A stretch of DNA of 64,000 nucleotides from Pseudomonas sp. UFMG81 (GTDB lineage Bacteria > Pseudomonadota > Gammaproteobacteria > Pseudomonadales > Pseudomonadaceae): positions 1 to 64,000 of the forward strand of contig NZ_JACAFQ010000026.1 of assembly GCF_015354575.1 (NCBI RefSeq), written 5' to 3'. The notes beneath the pieces were generated by a model that worked only from the letters and a program-made list of their open reading frames with translations, did not search any database and had not been told where the DNA came from. Positions 26,048 through 36,717 of this stretch are shown here, in pieces (the first letter of the stretch is position 1; every line of letters begins with the position of its first letter). The translations under genes were made by a program, and so were the position numbers.

Positions 26048-26067
26048 CCGTACCAGCGCTGGCACAA
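26048..26067. promoter_or_regulatory. Candidate activator site 2 (weaker dyad)
   Basis: CCGTACC-N6-GGCACAA; its right half is the exact complement of the TTGTGCC half of the site at 26015, the left half is degenerate. The centre holds the perfect palindrome CCAGCGCTGG. Tandem placement suggests a dimer-of-dimers site for the divergent activator. Confidence 0.4.
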
Positions 26068-26129
26068 GGCCCTTCCAGCCTACTCATTGAACTGACCCAA
26101 GTCATTGATCCACAAGGGGCAGCCGGCGC

Positions 26130-26145
26130 TGGCCCGACCTTTGCT
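26130..26145 (+). promoter_or_regulatory. Sigma-54 promoter of the aldehyde dehydrogenase gene
   Basis: TGGCCCG-ACCT-TTGCT matches the TGGCACG-N4-TTGCW consensus with one change; the -24 GG is at 26131-26132 and the -12 GC at 26143-26144, with exact spacing. The start of transcription would be near 26156, leaving a leader of about 37 bases before the ATG. The divergent gene encodes a sigma-54 activator, which supports the call. Confidence 0.85.
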
Positions 26146-26192
26146 CTACGCTTGGTAACTCCGCAACAATCACAACGACCAGGAGACACACC

Positions 26193-27713
<1,521 letters not shown>

Positions 27714-27725
27714 ACCGCGTCGCGC

Positions 27726-27790
27726 CCTTCGCGGGCAAGCCCGCTCCCACAGGTATGCGCACCCCTGTGGGAGCGGGCTTGCCCGCGAAG
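27726..27790. repeat. REP pair, GCGGGCTTGCCCGC type
   Basis: CTTCGCGGGCAAGCCCGCTCCCACAG and its reverse complement separated by 13 bp, just after the aldehyde dehydrogenase stop. It may limit read-through or protect the upstream mRNA before the permease gene. Confidence 0.92.
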
Positions 27791-27920
27791 AGGCCAGACC
27801 TGCAACCCCAGAAAACCATGGCGGCCACCCTGTTGTAACCGCTCTGGCTCGCTTCCTGCAGTACCTATCACCATCGGCCCGGACCCCTTCCGGCCACCAA
27901 GAAGAAAAACAGGTGAATCC

Positions 27921-29369
<1,449 letters not shown>

Positions 29370-29418
29370 TCGTCGACTTACGCCGCAGGCCCGCCCTGCG
29401 GCGCTTTGGAGATTCTGT

Positions 29419-30813
29419 ATGGCAAGTTTCGTACACACGGTAGGCCACCAGCTCTACCGTTTCGACAGCCTCAAGGACGTCATGGCCAAGGCCAGCCCGG
29501 CGCGTTCGGGCGACTACCTGGCCGGAGTCGCCGCCAGCAACGACGGCGAACGGGTCGCCGCGCAGATGGCCCTGGCCAATATCCCGCTCAAGCACTTTCT
29601 CAGCGAAGCGCTGATCCCCTACGAAGACGATGAAGTCACCCGGCTGATCATCGACAGCCACGACAGCAAGGCCTTCGCCCCGGTCAGCCACCTGACCGTG
29701 GGCGGGCTGCGCGACTGGCTGCTCAGCGAGCAGGCCGACGAGCACAGCCTGCGCGCCCTGGCCCCCGGCCTGACGCCGGAAATGGCGGCGGCGGTGTCGA
29801 AGATCATGCGTGTGCAGGACCTGGTGCTGGTGGCGCAGAAGATCCGCGTGGTCACCGCCTTCCGCGGCACCATGGGCCTGCGCGGGCGGTTGTCCACGCG
29901 GCTGCAACCCAACCACCCCACCGACGAACCCGCCGGTATCGCCGCCAGCATTCTCGACGGCCTGCTGTACGGCAATGGCGACGCCATGATTGGTATCAAT
30001 CCGGCCACCGACAGCATCGCCTCGATCTGCGATTTGCTGGTGATGCTCGACAACATCATCCAGCGCTACCAGATCCCCACCCAGTCCTGCGTGCTGACCC
30101 ACGTCACCACCAGCATCGAGGCGATCAACCGTGGCGTGCCGCTGGACCTGGTGTTCCAGTCGATCGCGGGCACCGAGGCGGCGAATGCCGGCTTCGGCAT
30201 CAACCTCAACGTGCTGCAGGAAGGCTACGAGGCGGGGCTGTCGCTCAAGCGCGGTACCCTCGGGCAGAACCTGATGTACTTCGAAACCGGCCAGGGCAGC
30301 GCCCTGTCGGCCAACGCCCACCACGGCGTCGACCAGCAAACCTGCGAAACCCGCGCCTATGCCGTGGCCCGGCATTTCAAACCGTTCCTGGTCAACACCG
30401 TGGTCGGCTTCATCGGCCCGGAATACCTCTACAACGGCAAGCAGATCATCCGCGCCGGCCTCGAGGACCACTTCTGCGGCAAGCTGCTGGGCGTACCGAT
30501 GGGCTGCGACATCTGCTACACCAACCACGCCGAAGCCGACCAGGACGACATGGACACCCTGCTGACGCTACTGGGCGTGGCCGGGATCAACTTCATCATG
30601 GGCATCCCCGGCTCCGATGACATCATGCTCAACTACCAGACCACCTCGTTCCACGATGCGCTGTATGCACGACAAACCCTGGGCCTCAAGCCCGGGCCGG
30701 AATTCGAAGCGTGGCTGGAACGCACCGGCATCTTCACCCAGGCCGATGGCCGTGTGCGCTTCGGCGACAACCTGCCGCCAGCCTTCCGCCACGCGCTCGC
30801 GCAGCTGGCCTAG
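29419..30813 (+). CDS. eutB: Ethanolamine ammonia-lyase large subunit
   Basis: A 464-aa catalytic subunit that, with EutC and adenosylcobalamin, converts ethanolamine to acetaldehyde and ammonia. The N-terminus 'FVHTVGHQLYRFDSLKDVMA' and the core stretches 'DGLLYGNGDAMIGINPATDS' and 'YFETGQGSALSANAHHG' are typical, as is 'MGCDICYTNHAEADQDDM'. ATG at 29419-29421 after GGAG. No microcompartment shell gene, EutA reactivase or cobalamin adenosyltransferase gene is next to it. Confidence 0.97.
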   Translation: MASFVHTVGHQLYRFDSLKDVMAKASPARSGDYLAGVAASNDGERVAAQMALANIPLKHFLSEALIPYEDDEVTRLIIDSHDSKAFAPVSHLTVGGLRDWLLSEQADEHSLRALAPGLTPEMAAAVSKIMRVQDLVLVAQKIRVVTAFRGTMGLRGRLSTRLQPNHPTDEPAGIAASILDGLLYGNGDAMIGINPATDSIASICDLLVMLDNIIQRYQIPTQSCVLTHVTTSIEAINRGVPLDLVFQSIAGTEAANAGFGINLNVLQEGYEAGLSLKRGTLGQNLMYFETGQGSALSANAHHGVDQQTCETRAYAVARHFKPFLVNTVVGFIGPEYLYNGKQIIRAGLEDHFCGKLLGVPMGCDICYTNHAEADQDDMDTLLTLLGVAGINFIMGIPGSDDIMLNYQTTSFHDALYARQTLGLKPGPEFEAWLERTGIFTQADGRVRFGDNLPPAFRHALAQLA

Positions 30814-30821
30814 GAGCGCCC

Positions 30822-31640
30822 ATGGACCGACATACCCCCACCGAGCAAAACCCCTGGCTGGCCCTGCGCACCCTCACCCCGGCGCGCATCGCCCTGGGCC
30901 GCACCGGTATCAGCCTGCCGACCAGCGCCCAACTGGACTTCCAGTACGCCCACGCCCAGGCGCGCGATGCCGTGCACCTGCCCTTCGACCATGCCGGCCT
31001 GCGCCAGCAGCTCAGCGATCGTGGCCGCGACAGCCTGCTGCTGCACAGCGCCGCCAGCGACCGCAACCAGTACCTGCAACGCCCCGACCTCGGCCGGCGC
31101 CTGCACGCGGACTCCGCCCGGCAACTGCGCGAGCACGCCCTGGCCAACCCGGCGGGCGTGGACCTGGCCATCGTCGTCGCCGACGGTTTGTCGGCACTGG
31201 CCGTGCACCGCCACACCCTGCCCTTCCTCAGCCGCTTCGAGGAGCAGGCCGCCGCCGACGGCTGGACCAGCGCCCCCGTGGTGCTGGTGGAACAGGGCCG
31301 GGTGGCGGTGGCCGACGAAGTGGGTGAATTGCTGGGTGCGCGCATGACGGTGATGCTGATCGGCGAACGCCCGGGGTTGAGCTCGCCCGACAGCCTGGGC
31401 CTGTACTTCACCTACGCCCCCAAAGTCGGCCTGACCGACGCCTACCGCAACTGCATTTCCAATGTGCGCCTGGAGGGCCTGAGCTATGGCATGGCCGCCC
31501 ATCGCCTGCTGTACCTGATGCGCGAGGCCTGCAAACGCCAGTTGTCGGGGGTGAATCTGAAGGATGAAGCCGAGGTCCACAGCATTGAAAGTGACAATAC
31601 GGGCAAAAAAAACGGAAACTTCCTACTCGGAGAAGGGTAA
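30822..31640 (+). CDS. eutC: Ethanolamine ammonia-lyase small subunit
   Basis: A 272-aa subunit that completes the cobalamin-binding site. 'TPARIALGRTGISLPTSAQL' and 'DFQYAHAQARDAVHLPFD' are the conserved N-terminal part; 'LIGERPGLSSPDSLGLYFTY' and 'NCISNVRLEGLSYGMAA' are the core. ATG at 30822-30824, 8 bp after the eutB stop with TAGGAG as ribosome site. Downstream 31641-31747 holds only a short hairpin GCTGC/GCAGC near 31675 and no T-run. Confidence 0.96.
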   Translation: MDRHTPTEQNPWLALRTLTPARIALGRTGISLPTSAQLDFQYAHAQARDAVHLPFDHAGLRQQLSDRGRDSLLLHSAASDRNQYLQRPDLGRRLHADSARQLREHALANPAGVDLAIVVADGLSALAVHRHTLPFLSRFEEQAAADGWTSAPVVLVEQGRVAVADEVGELLGARMTVMLIGERPGLSSPDSLGLYFTYAPKVGLTDAYRNCISNVRLEGLSYGMAAHRLLYLMREACKRQLSGVNLKDEAEVHSIESDNTGKKNGNFLLGEG

Positions 31641-31747
31641 AAAACATGTCACGGAAGTCGGATTGCACTTGTAGGCTGCTTTAGGCAGCATGCAGTTGAC
31701 TGCTGGCAATCCGCCGTATCCCCCTAAATGGACACAGAGGCCCGCAC

Positions 31748-32206
31748 ATGCGAATCATCAAGGCAACCCTGGAGCACCTCGACCTGCTCACGCCGTTGTT
31801 TGTGAAGTACCGTGAGTTCTATGGCCAGCTGCCTTACCCGGACAGCTCCCGCAGCTTCCTGGAAAAGCGCCTCAAGCGCGGCGAATCGATCATCTACCTC
31901 GCCCTGCCCGTGGACGACGACAGCAAACTGCTAGGGTTTTGCCAGCTCTACCCGAGCTTCTCGTCGCTGTCGCTCAAACGTGTGTGGATTCTCAACGACA
32001 TCTATGTCGCCGAAGACTCGCGGCGCATGCTGGTGGCCGACCACCTGATGCGCGAAGCCAAGAAGATGGCCAAGGAATCGAACGCCGTGCGCATGCGCGT
32101 CTCCACCAGCAGCGACAACGAAGTGGCGCGCAAGACCTACGAGTCCATGGGTTTTCGCAAGGACACCGAGTTCGAGAACTACATCCTCCCCATCAGCCAG
32201 GATTGA
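31748..32206 (+). CDS. GNAT-family N-acetyltransferase
   Basis: A 152-aa single-domain GNAT: 'MRIIKATLEHLDLLTPLFVK' at the start, beta-4 'WILNDIYVAEDSRRMLVADH' with the acetyl-CoA loop, and 'ARKTYESMGFRKDTEFENY' at the end. Substrate unknown. It lies 107 bp downstream of eutC and has its own ATG at 31748; there is no sign that it belongs to ethanolamine catabolism beyond position. Confidence 0.88.
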   Translation: MRIIKATLEHLDLLTPLFVKYREFYGQLPYPDSSRSFLEKRLKRGESIIYLALPVDDDSKLLGFCQLYPSFSSLSLKRVWILNDIYVAEDSRRMLVADHLMREAKKMAKESNAVRMRVSTSSDNEVARKTYESMGFRKDTEFENYILPISQD

Positions 32207-32316
32207 TGCCAAGCGCTGCGCGAGGCTGCTCTCACAGGACTGCACAGTTGTAATTGATGTGGCTGGGCCTTGTGGGAGTCACTGCCTTGCTCACAATTCA
32301 AAGATCTGGCGCGACC

Positions 32317-32341
32317 CTGTGGGAGCGGGCTTGCCCGCGAA
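32317..32341. repeat. Single REP unit
   Basis: One CTGTGGGAGCGGGCTTGCCCGCGAA unit, followed by a short GGGCGCAGCCC hairpin, in the 373-bp gap between the GNAT and DedA genes. It is the only unpaired REP found in the window. The rest of the gap holds no convincing gene. Confidence 0.85.
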
Positions 32342-32459
32342 CACGGGCGCAGCCCGTGCCAGGCTCCGCCGCCCCACAGGGTATACGTGGCATTGCGATC
32401 TCATTAGTCCGCCGTAACCCCTCGCTACAAACTGTGCGGGCACAATCGCAACATCGCCG

Positions 32460-32465
32460 TATAAT
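32460..32465 (+). promoter_or_regulatory. Candidate -10 box for the DedA gene
   Basis: A perfect TATAAT lies 115 bp upstream of the DedA start. No good -35 hexamer is found 16-19 bp upstream of it, so the call rests on the -10 alone. Confidence 0.4.
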
Positions 32466-32579
32466 CCCGCTCCAGTCATGTGTGAAAAGTTACCTCCCCT
32501 CAGGTAAGCCTGCCCACGCCCAAGACGCCGTCCGTCATCGCGCGCCCGTAGAAGCGGGTCAAGAACACAGGTGCTGTAC

Positions 32580-33227
32580 ATGGATTTCAACCCGCTGGAC
32601 CTTATCCTGCATCTCGATGCCTACCTCGACCTGCTGGTCACCAACTACGGTCCGTGGATCTACGCCATCCTGTTCGCGGTGATCTTCTGCGAGACCGGCC
32701 TGGTGGTGATGCCCTTCCTGCCGGGCGATTCGCTGCTGTTCATCGCCGGCGCCGTGGCCGCAGGCGGCGGCATGGACCCCGTGCTGCTTGCCGGGCTGTT
32801 GATGGCGGCCGCAATCCTTGGTGACAGCACCAACTACGTGATCGGGCGCACGGCGGGGGAACGGCTGTTCAGCAATCCTGGGTCGAAGATCTTCCGTCAG
32901 GACTACCTGCAGCGTACCCACGAATTCTATGCACGCCACGGTGGCAAGACCGTCACCCTCGCCCGCTTCCTGCCGATCCTGCGCACCTTCGCGCCGTTCG
33001 TCGCCGGCATCGCCCACATGCATTACCCGCGGTTCCTCGCCTTCAGCGTGGTCGGTTCGCTGCTCTGGGTCGGCGGCCTGGTAACCCTGGGCTTCTTCTT
33101 CGGCAACGTGCCGTTCATCAAGCAGCACCTGTCGCTGATGGTGGTGGGCATCATCGTCCTGTCGCTGGTACCGATGATCCTCGGCCTGCTGCGCGGCCGC
33201 CTCGGCCGCACGGCCAAAGCCCACTGA
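32580..33227 (+). CDS. DedA-family inner-membrane protein
   Basis: A 215-aa polytopic protein of the DedA/SNARE-associated family. 'CETGLVVMPFLPGDSLLFIA' and 'ARFLPILRTFAPFVAGIAHM' carry the conserved acidic and arginine residues needed in E. coli homologues (YqjA, YghB). Probable role in lipid-carrier translocation and membrane homeostasis. I start at the ATG 32580-32582 (AGGTG upstream) rather than the GTG three codons earlier. It is the second DedA domain in the window. Confidence 0.93.
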   Translation: MDFNPLDLILHLDAYLDLLVTNYGPWIYAILFAVIFCETGLVVMPFLPGDSLLFIAGAVAAGGGMDPVLLAGLLMAAAILGDSTNYVIGRTAGERLFSNPGSKIFRQDYLQRTHEFYARHGGKTVTLARFLPILRTFAPFVAGIAHMHYPRFLAFSVVGSLLWVGGLVTLGFFFGNVPFIKQHLSLMVVGIIVLSLVPMILGLLRGRLGRTAKAH

Positions 33228-33234
33228 CCGCGGC

Positions 33235-34050
33235 ATGTGGTCGTTCAGCGCCTGGCGCCGCCGGCGCACCCTGGCCCGCTATCCGGTGGACGCGGCGCTG
33301 TGGCAGGCGATCCGCCAACGCCTGCCGCTGCTCGACGGCATCAGTGACGAGGAAGACCGGTGGCTGCGCGAAGCCTGCGTGCTGTTCCTGCACGACAAGC
33401 ACCTGACGGCGTTACCCGGCGTCGAGCTCGACGACGAGCAACGCCTGTTCCTCGCCGCCCAGGCCCAGCTGCCTCTGCTGCACCTGGGCGAGCTGAACTG
33501 GTACCAAGGCTTCCACGAGCTCATTCTCTACCCCGACGACTTCCTGAGCCCCCAGCGCCATCGCGATGCCAGCGGGGTGGAACATGTGTGGGATGCCGAA
33601 CACAGTGGCGAAGCCTGGCAGCAAGGCCCGGTGATCCTCGCCTGGCCGGGTGTCCTGGCCGGCGGTGGCTGGGAAGCCTACAACCTGGTCATCCACGAAC
33701 TGGCGCACAAGCTCGACATGCTCAACGGCGATGCCAATGGCCTGCCGCCACTGCACAGCGGCATGCCTGTCGAAGACTGGGCCGCCGCCATGCAGCAGGC
33801 CTATGACGACATGAACCGCCAGCTCGACGCCGATCCGGACGCCGAGACCGCCATCGACCCTTACGCCGCGGAGAACCCGGCGGAATTCTTCGCGGTCACC
33901 AGCGAGTACTTCTTCAGCGCGCCCGACCTGCTGCACCAGGCTTATCCTAAGGTCTACCAACAGTTGACGCTGTTCTACCGCCAGGACCCGCTGACCCGTC
34001 TGGCACGCCTGCAAGCCGAACATCCGGACTACCGCGAAAGCCACGCCTGA
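33235..34050 (+). CDS. MtfA-like zinc-dependent peptidase, family M90
   Basis: A 271-aa cytosolic metallopeptidase homologous to MtfA (YeeI), which in E. coli is linked to Mlc and glucose PTS control. The zinc site is 'VIHELAHKLDMLNGDANG' (HExxH) with the third ligand in 'PAEFFAVTSEYFF'. Start ATG at 33235-33237, 7 bp after the DedA stop, so likely co-transcribed. Whether the E. coli role holds in a Pseudomonas is unknown. Confidence 0.9.
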   Translation: MWSFSAWRRRRTLARYPVDAALWQAIRQRLPLLDGISDEEDRWLREACVLFLHDKHLTALPGVELDDEQRLFLAAQAQLPLLHLGELNWYQGFHELILYPDDFLSPQRHRDASGVEHVWDAEHSGEAWQQGPVILAWPGVLAGGGWEAYNLVIHELAHKLDMLNGDANGLPPLHSGMPVEDWAAAMQQAYDDMNRQLDADPDAETAIDPYAAENPAEFFAVTSEYFFSAPDLLHQAYPKVYQQLTLFYRQDPLTRLARLQAEHPDYRESHA

Positions 34051-34074
34051 CAGGCCCGCACATCAGGCGGGGCG

Positions 34075-34104
34075 TGGCACGCCCTGTCGGAATGTGCCTA
34101 TAAT
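34075..34104 (+). promoter_or_regulatory. Candidate promoter of ppa
   Basis: TGGCAC (34075-34080), 18-bp spacer and a perfect TATAAT (34099-34104), ending 38 bp upstream of the ppa ATG. The -35 is weak. Confidence 0.5.
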
Positions 34105-34142
34105 CGCGCCACTTTTTTGATCAAACACGGGGGCACAGCCCA

Positions 34143-34670
34143 ATGAGCTACAGCAATATTCCAGCGGGCAAAGACCTGCCGAACGACATCTACGTCGCCA
34201 TCGAGATCCCGGCCAACCACGCGCCGATCAAATACGAGATCGACAAGGACTTCGACGCGCTGCTCGTCGACCGTTTCATGGCCACCCCGATGTTCTACCC
34301 GGCCAACTACGGCTTCATCCCGCAAACCCTGGCCGACGACGGTGATCCGCTGGACGTGCTGGTCGTCACCCCGTACCCGGTAGCCCCAGGCTCGGTCATC
34401 CGCGCCCGTCCGGTCGGCGTGCTGAACATGACCGACGACGGCGGCGGCGACGCCAAGGTCATCGCCGTCCCGCACGACAAGCTGTCGCAGTTGTACGTCG
34501 ATGTGAAGGAATACACCGACCTGCCGGCCCTGCTGATCCAGCAGATCGAGCACTTCTTCGCCAACTACAAGGATCTGGAGAAGGGCAAGTGGGTCAAGAT
34601 CGAAGGCTGGGAAGGCGCCGACGCCGCCCGCGCCGCGATCACCAAGTCGGTCGCTGCCTATAAAGGCTGA
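34143..34670 (+). CDS. ppa: Inorganic pyrophosphatase
   Basis: A 175-aa soluble family I pyrophosphatase. The signature 'DGDPLDVLVVTPYP' holds the metal-binding aspartates, and 'YPANYGFIPQTLADDGD' precedes it. Length equals that of the hexameric E. coli enzyme. ATG at 34143 after a GGGGGC purine tract. A strong terminator follows at once, so it is monocistronic. Confidence 0.98.
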   Translation: MSYSNIPAGKDLPNDIYVAIEIPANHAPIKYEIDKDFDALLVDRFMATPMFYPANYGFIPQTLADDGDPLDVLVVTPYPVAPGSVIRARPVGVLNMTDDGGGDAKVIAVPHDKLSQLYVDVKEYTDLPALLIQQIEHFFANYKDLEKGKWVKIEGWEGADAARAAITKSVAAYKG

Positions 34671-34681
34671 GCCTGACCTGC

Positions 34682-34711
34682 AAAAAAGCCCTGCTCCGGC
34701 AGGGCTTTTTT
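34682..34711 (+). terminator. Terminator of ppa
   Basis: AAAAAAGCCCTGC-TCCG-GCAGGGCTTTTTT: a perfect 7-bp GC stem with A-run before and T-run after, 11 bp past the ppa stop. It can work in both directions. Confidence 0.95.
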
Positions 34712-34833
34712 GTGTCACCGCAGAAAGCCCTACATCGTCCTAGGAAAATCCCTGCAAAAGCCGATAGTTCCCACAAGATGGATCGGCATCACGTTCATTT
34801 CCGCACAAATCCCATGGCGATAGACTCGACGCC

Positions 34834-35532
34834 ATGAATACATCCGGTGACCGCCTCAAAGCACTGCTGCAGGAGTGCAACCTGACCTGCTCCGACTTTG
34901 CCGCCCAGCGCAACGTGACGCCGCAACACGTCAACAACTGGTTTAAACGCGGCGTACCACAGGCCCGGCTCGACGAAATCTCCGACCTGTTCTGCGTGCA
35001 CAAACGCTGGTTGCGCATGGGCGAAGGTCCCAAGCATCCCGACCCGCTCAAGACCGCTTGCCAGCCAACGCTGCGCAACGAAGCGCCGCCCCCTTTGCTG
35101 GCGCTGGATACCGGCCAGGTGCAGTTGCCACTCCACCGGCTGGAACAGGGTTGCCTCGAACCGGTCAGCGGGCTTTACCAAACCATTCCCCGGCAGGCCC
35201 TCGACAGCGTGCGAGTCACGCCAGACAACGCCTTCTGCATCGGCATGCCCGCCAGCAACATGGCCCCGCAACTCCCCCTGGGCACGCTCCTGGCCATCGA
35301 CAGTAGCCTCACCCAGGTGGTCGAAGGCGAGTGCTACGCCCTGCTGCACAATGGCAGGCTACGCGTGCACCAACTCAGCCAAGGCCCGCACAACGCGTTG
35401 TGCCTGCACAGCCATGACCGCCTCAACCACCCCGTCGAACGCTACACCGCAGCGCAACGCAAGGCACAGAACCTGCAAATTCTCGGCTGGGTGTTCTGGT
35501 GGGCCTGCTTGCGCCCGCAGCGGCCGTGCTGA
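34834..35532 (+). CDS. XRE/CI-like regulator with a degenerate S24 domain
   Basis: A 232-aa phage-repressor-like protein. Residues about 5-60 are a helix-turn-helix ('CSDFAAQRNVTPQHVNNWFK'). The C-terminal half resembles the LexA/CI S24 fold, but the position of the nucleophile in the usual G-[DN]-S-M-x-P motif reads 'PASNMAPQLPLG' (Ser replaced by Asn), and the place of the catalytic Lys reads 'RLRVHQL'. Self-cleavage is therefore unlikely. No phage genes are nearby, so it is a chromosomal regulator of unknown target. ATG at 34834; the spacer before it (34712-34833) would hold its operator. Confidence 0.8.
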   Translation: MNTSGDRLKALLQECNLTCSDFAAQRNVTPQHVNNWFKRGVPQARLDEISDLFCVHKRWLRMGEGPKHPDPLKTACQPTLRNEAPPPLLALDTGQVQLPLHRLEQGCLEPVSGLYQTIPRQALDSVRVTPDNAFCIGMPASNMAPQLPLGTLLAIDSSLTQVVEGECYALLHNGRLRVHQLSQGPHNALCLHSHDRLNHPVERYTAAQRKAQNLQILGWVFWWACLRPQRPC

Positions 35533-35758
35533 AACAACTCGCACCACTTTTTGCTGGGCATCACTGGCCGGCCCTAGTATGCTACGCCGCACATCACGCC
35601 CCCTGATGGTGCAAGCCGCATTCCAGAGGGCCTGGCGACGCCTCACACAGCCGTCCGCCATCTTTTTCAGGCCATGTTGCCAACCGTTTAAGGCGATTGC
35701 GGCCCATCAAAAATGAGCCAAGACCGTCCCCAAGAAGCCGGCCACAAGCCGGCTTTTT
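35533..35758 (+). ncRNA. Possible 3' UTR or small RNA ending in a terminator
   Basis: A 200-bp stretch without a convincing gene runs from the regulator stop to a clear terminator at 35736-35758. It could be a long 3' UTR of the regulator or an independent small RNA; 'CTAGTATGCT' at 35574-35583 could be a -10 region but no -35 is convincing. Listed as a candidate only. Confidence 0.3.
35736..35758 (+). terminator. Rho-independent terminator
   Basis: AGCCGGC-CACAA-GCCGGCT followed by TTTTAA; a 7-bp stem facing the convergent GNAT gene that ends at 35791. Confidence 0.85.
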
Positions 35759-35790
35759 AATGCCTGCCGCACTCCCATACCGCGAAGCGC

Positions 35791-36717
35791 TCAAGCGGCT
35801 GGGCTCGCCATCACCCCCTGCCCATACACATTCTCGCAAGCCTCAGCATGCAGGCCGCGCGCGGTCGGGCAGCTCAACTCGAGCCGGCGTCGAGTAAAAC
35901 CACGCTGCAGCAGCCAGTACCAGCGCCGGCGCTCCCCCAGTGTCAGCCCGGTGTTCACATAACCGGCCAGGTGCAGCCTGGGCAGCAGCGTGCGAAGGTC
36001 GCCCTGCATGTTCACCCGCAGGTGCGTCAAGCGGCCCGCAGGCAACAGCGCCACCTCATCAACTTCCGGGCATTGGCTATCTTCGAGGGTCAGGTCCAGC
36101 CGCCGCTCGTGTGCGGACACCTGAAGCGCAGCGCCAACCGCCCCCAAAGCGCCGGGCGCTACGGAGCCGAAGCGGTCGAACAGGCCATCGAGCCACCCAG
36201 GGTAGACATCATCCGTTTTCACCCGCGGTATCGGCTGCCTCTGCAAGGGCAGCACAGCAAGGACGGCGCTCTCCCTGCCCTGCGTCAAGGGTGAATCGAC
36301 ATAGTCCAGCAACAACCCCGTGGTGATGAACCCCAGCGACAAGGCCAGGCGCTGCGACCACGCATGGCTGGACACGGCCTTGATGGTCAACAGCGCCATG
36401 CGCTGCTGGCGGGCGTACTCACACAGGCGCCTGCCCATCAGGCCGGCCAAACCAGCGCCCCTCGCCGAAGGGTGAACCACGATCATCGCAAGCTCTGCGC
36501 AGCCTTGATCATCCGGCATTTGCCTGAGCATGGCATGGCCCACCAGCCGTTCCCCCTGCCAGGCGACGACACTGTGCCATTGGCGTGTCTCGTTGTATTG
36601 ACGAAACACCGACGGCAGGTAGACCTCCGGGTAGAAATAGTTCGCCCCGTAAACCGTCTTGAACAGTTCGCAGAGGTGGGGCGCATCACTTGCCCGAAAC
36701 GCCCGGACGACGGTCAT
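35791..36717 (-). CDS. GNAT acetyltransferase with an extra C-terminal half, lux-like cluster
   Basis: A 308-aa protein. Residues about 1-150 are a GNAT domain: 'AELAMIVVHPSARGAGLAGL' has the acetyl-CoA loop (R-G-A-G-L) and 'RLALSLGFITTGLLLDYVDS' follows. The remaining 150 residues are unfamiliar and may be a degenerate second GNAT fold or a substrate-binding part. The ATG at 36715-36717 overlaps the stop of the upstream ligase (ATGA), so it is the last gene of the luxE-like operon. Acylation of the operon's product or of a partner protein is a reasonable guess; no substrate can be named. Confidence 0.8.
   Translation of the reverse strand: MTVVRAFRASDAPHLCELFKTVYGANYFYPEVYLPSVFRQYNETRQWHSVVAWQGERLVGHAMLRQMPDDQGCAELAMIVVHPSARGAGLAGLMGRRLCEYARQQRMALLTIKAVSSHAWSQRLALSLGFITTGLLLDYVDSPLTQGRESAVLAVLPLQRQPIPRVKTDDVYPGWLDGLFDRFGSVAPGALGAVGAALQVSAHERRLDLTLEDSQCPEVDEVALLPAGRLTHLRVNMQGDLRTLLPRLHLAGYVNTGLTLGERRRWYWLLQRGFTRRRLELSCPTARGLHAEACENVYGQGVMASPAA

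Noticed and set aside
35351..35716. Plus-strand open frame overlapping the end of the CI-like regulator gene
   Set aside because: No ribosome site, no recognisable motif, and it mostly overlaps the regulator in another frame.
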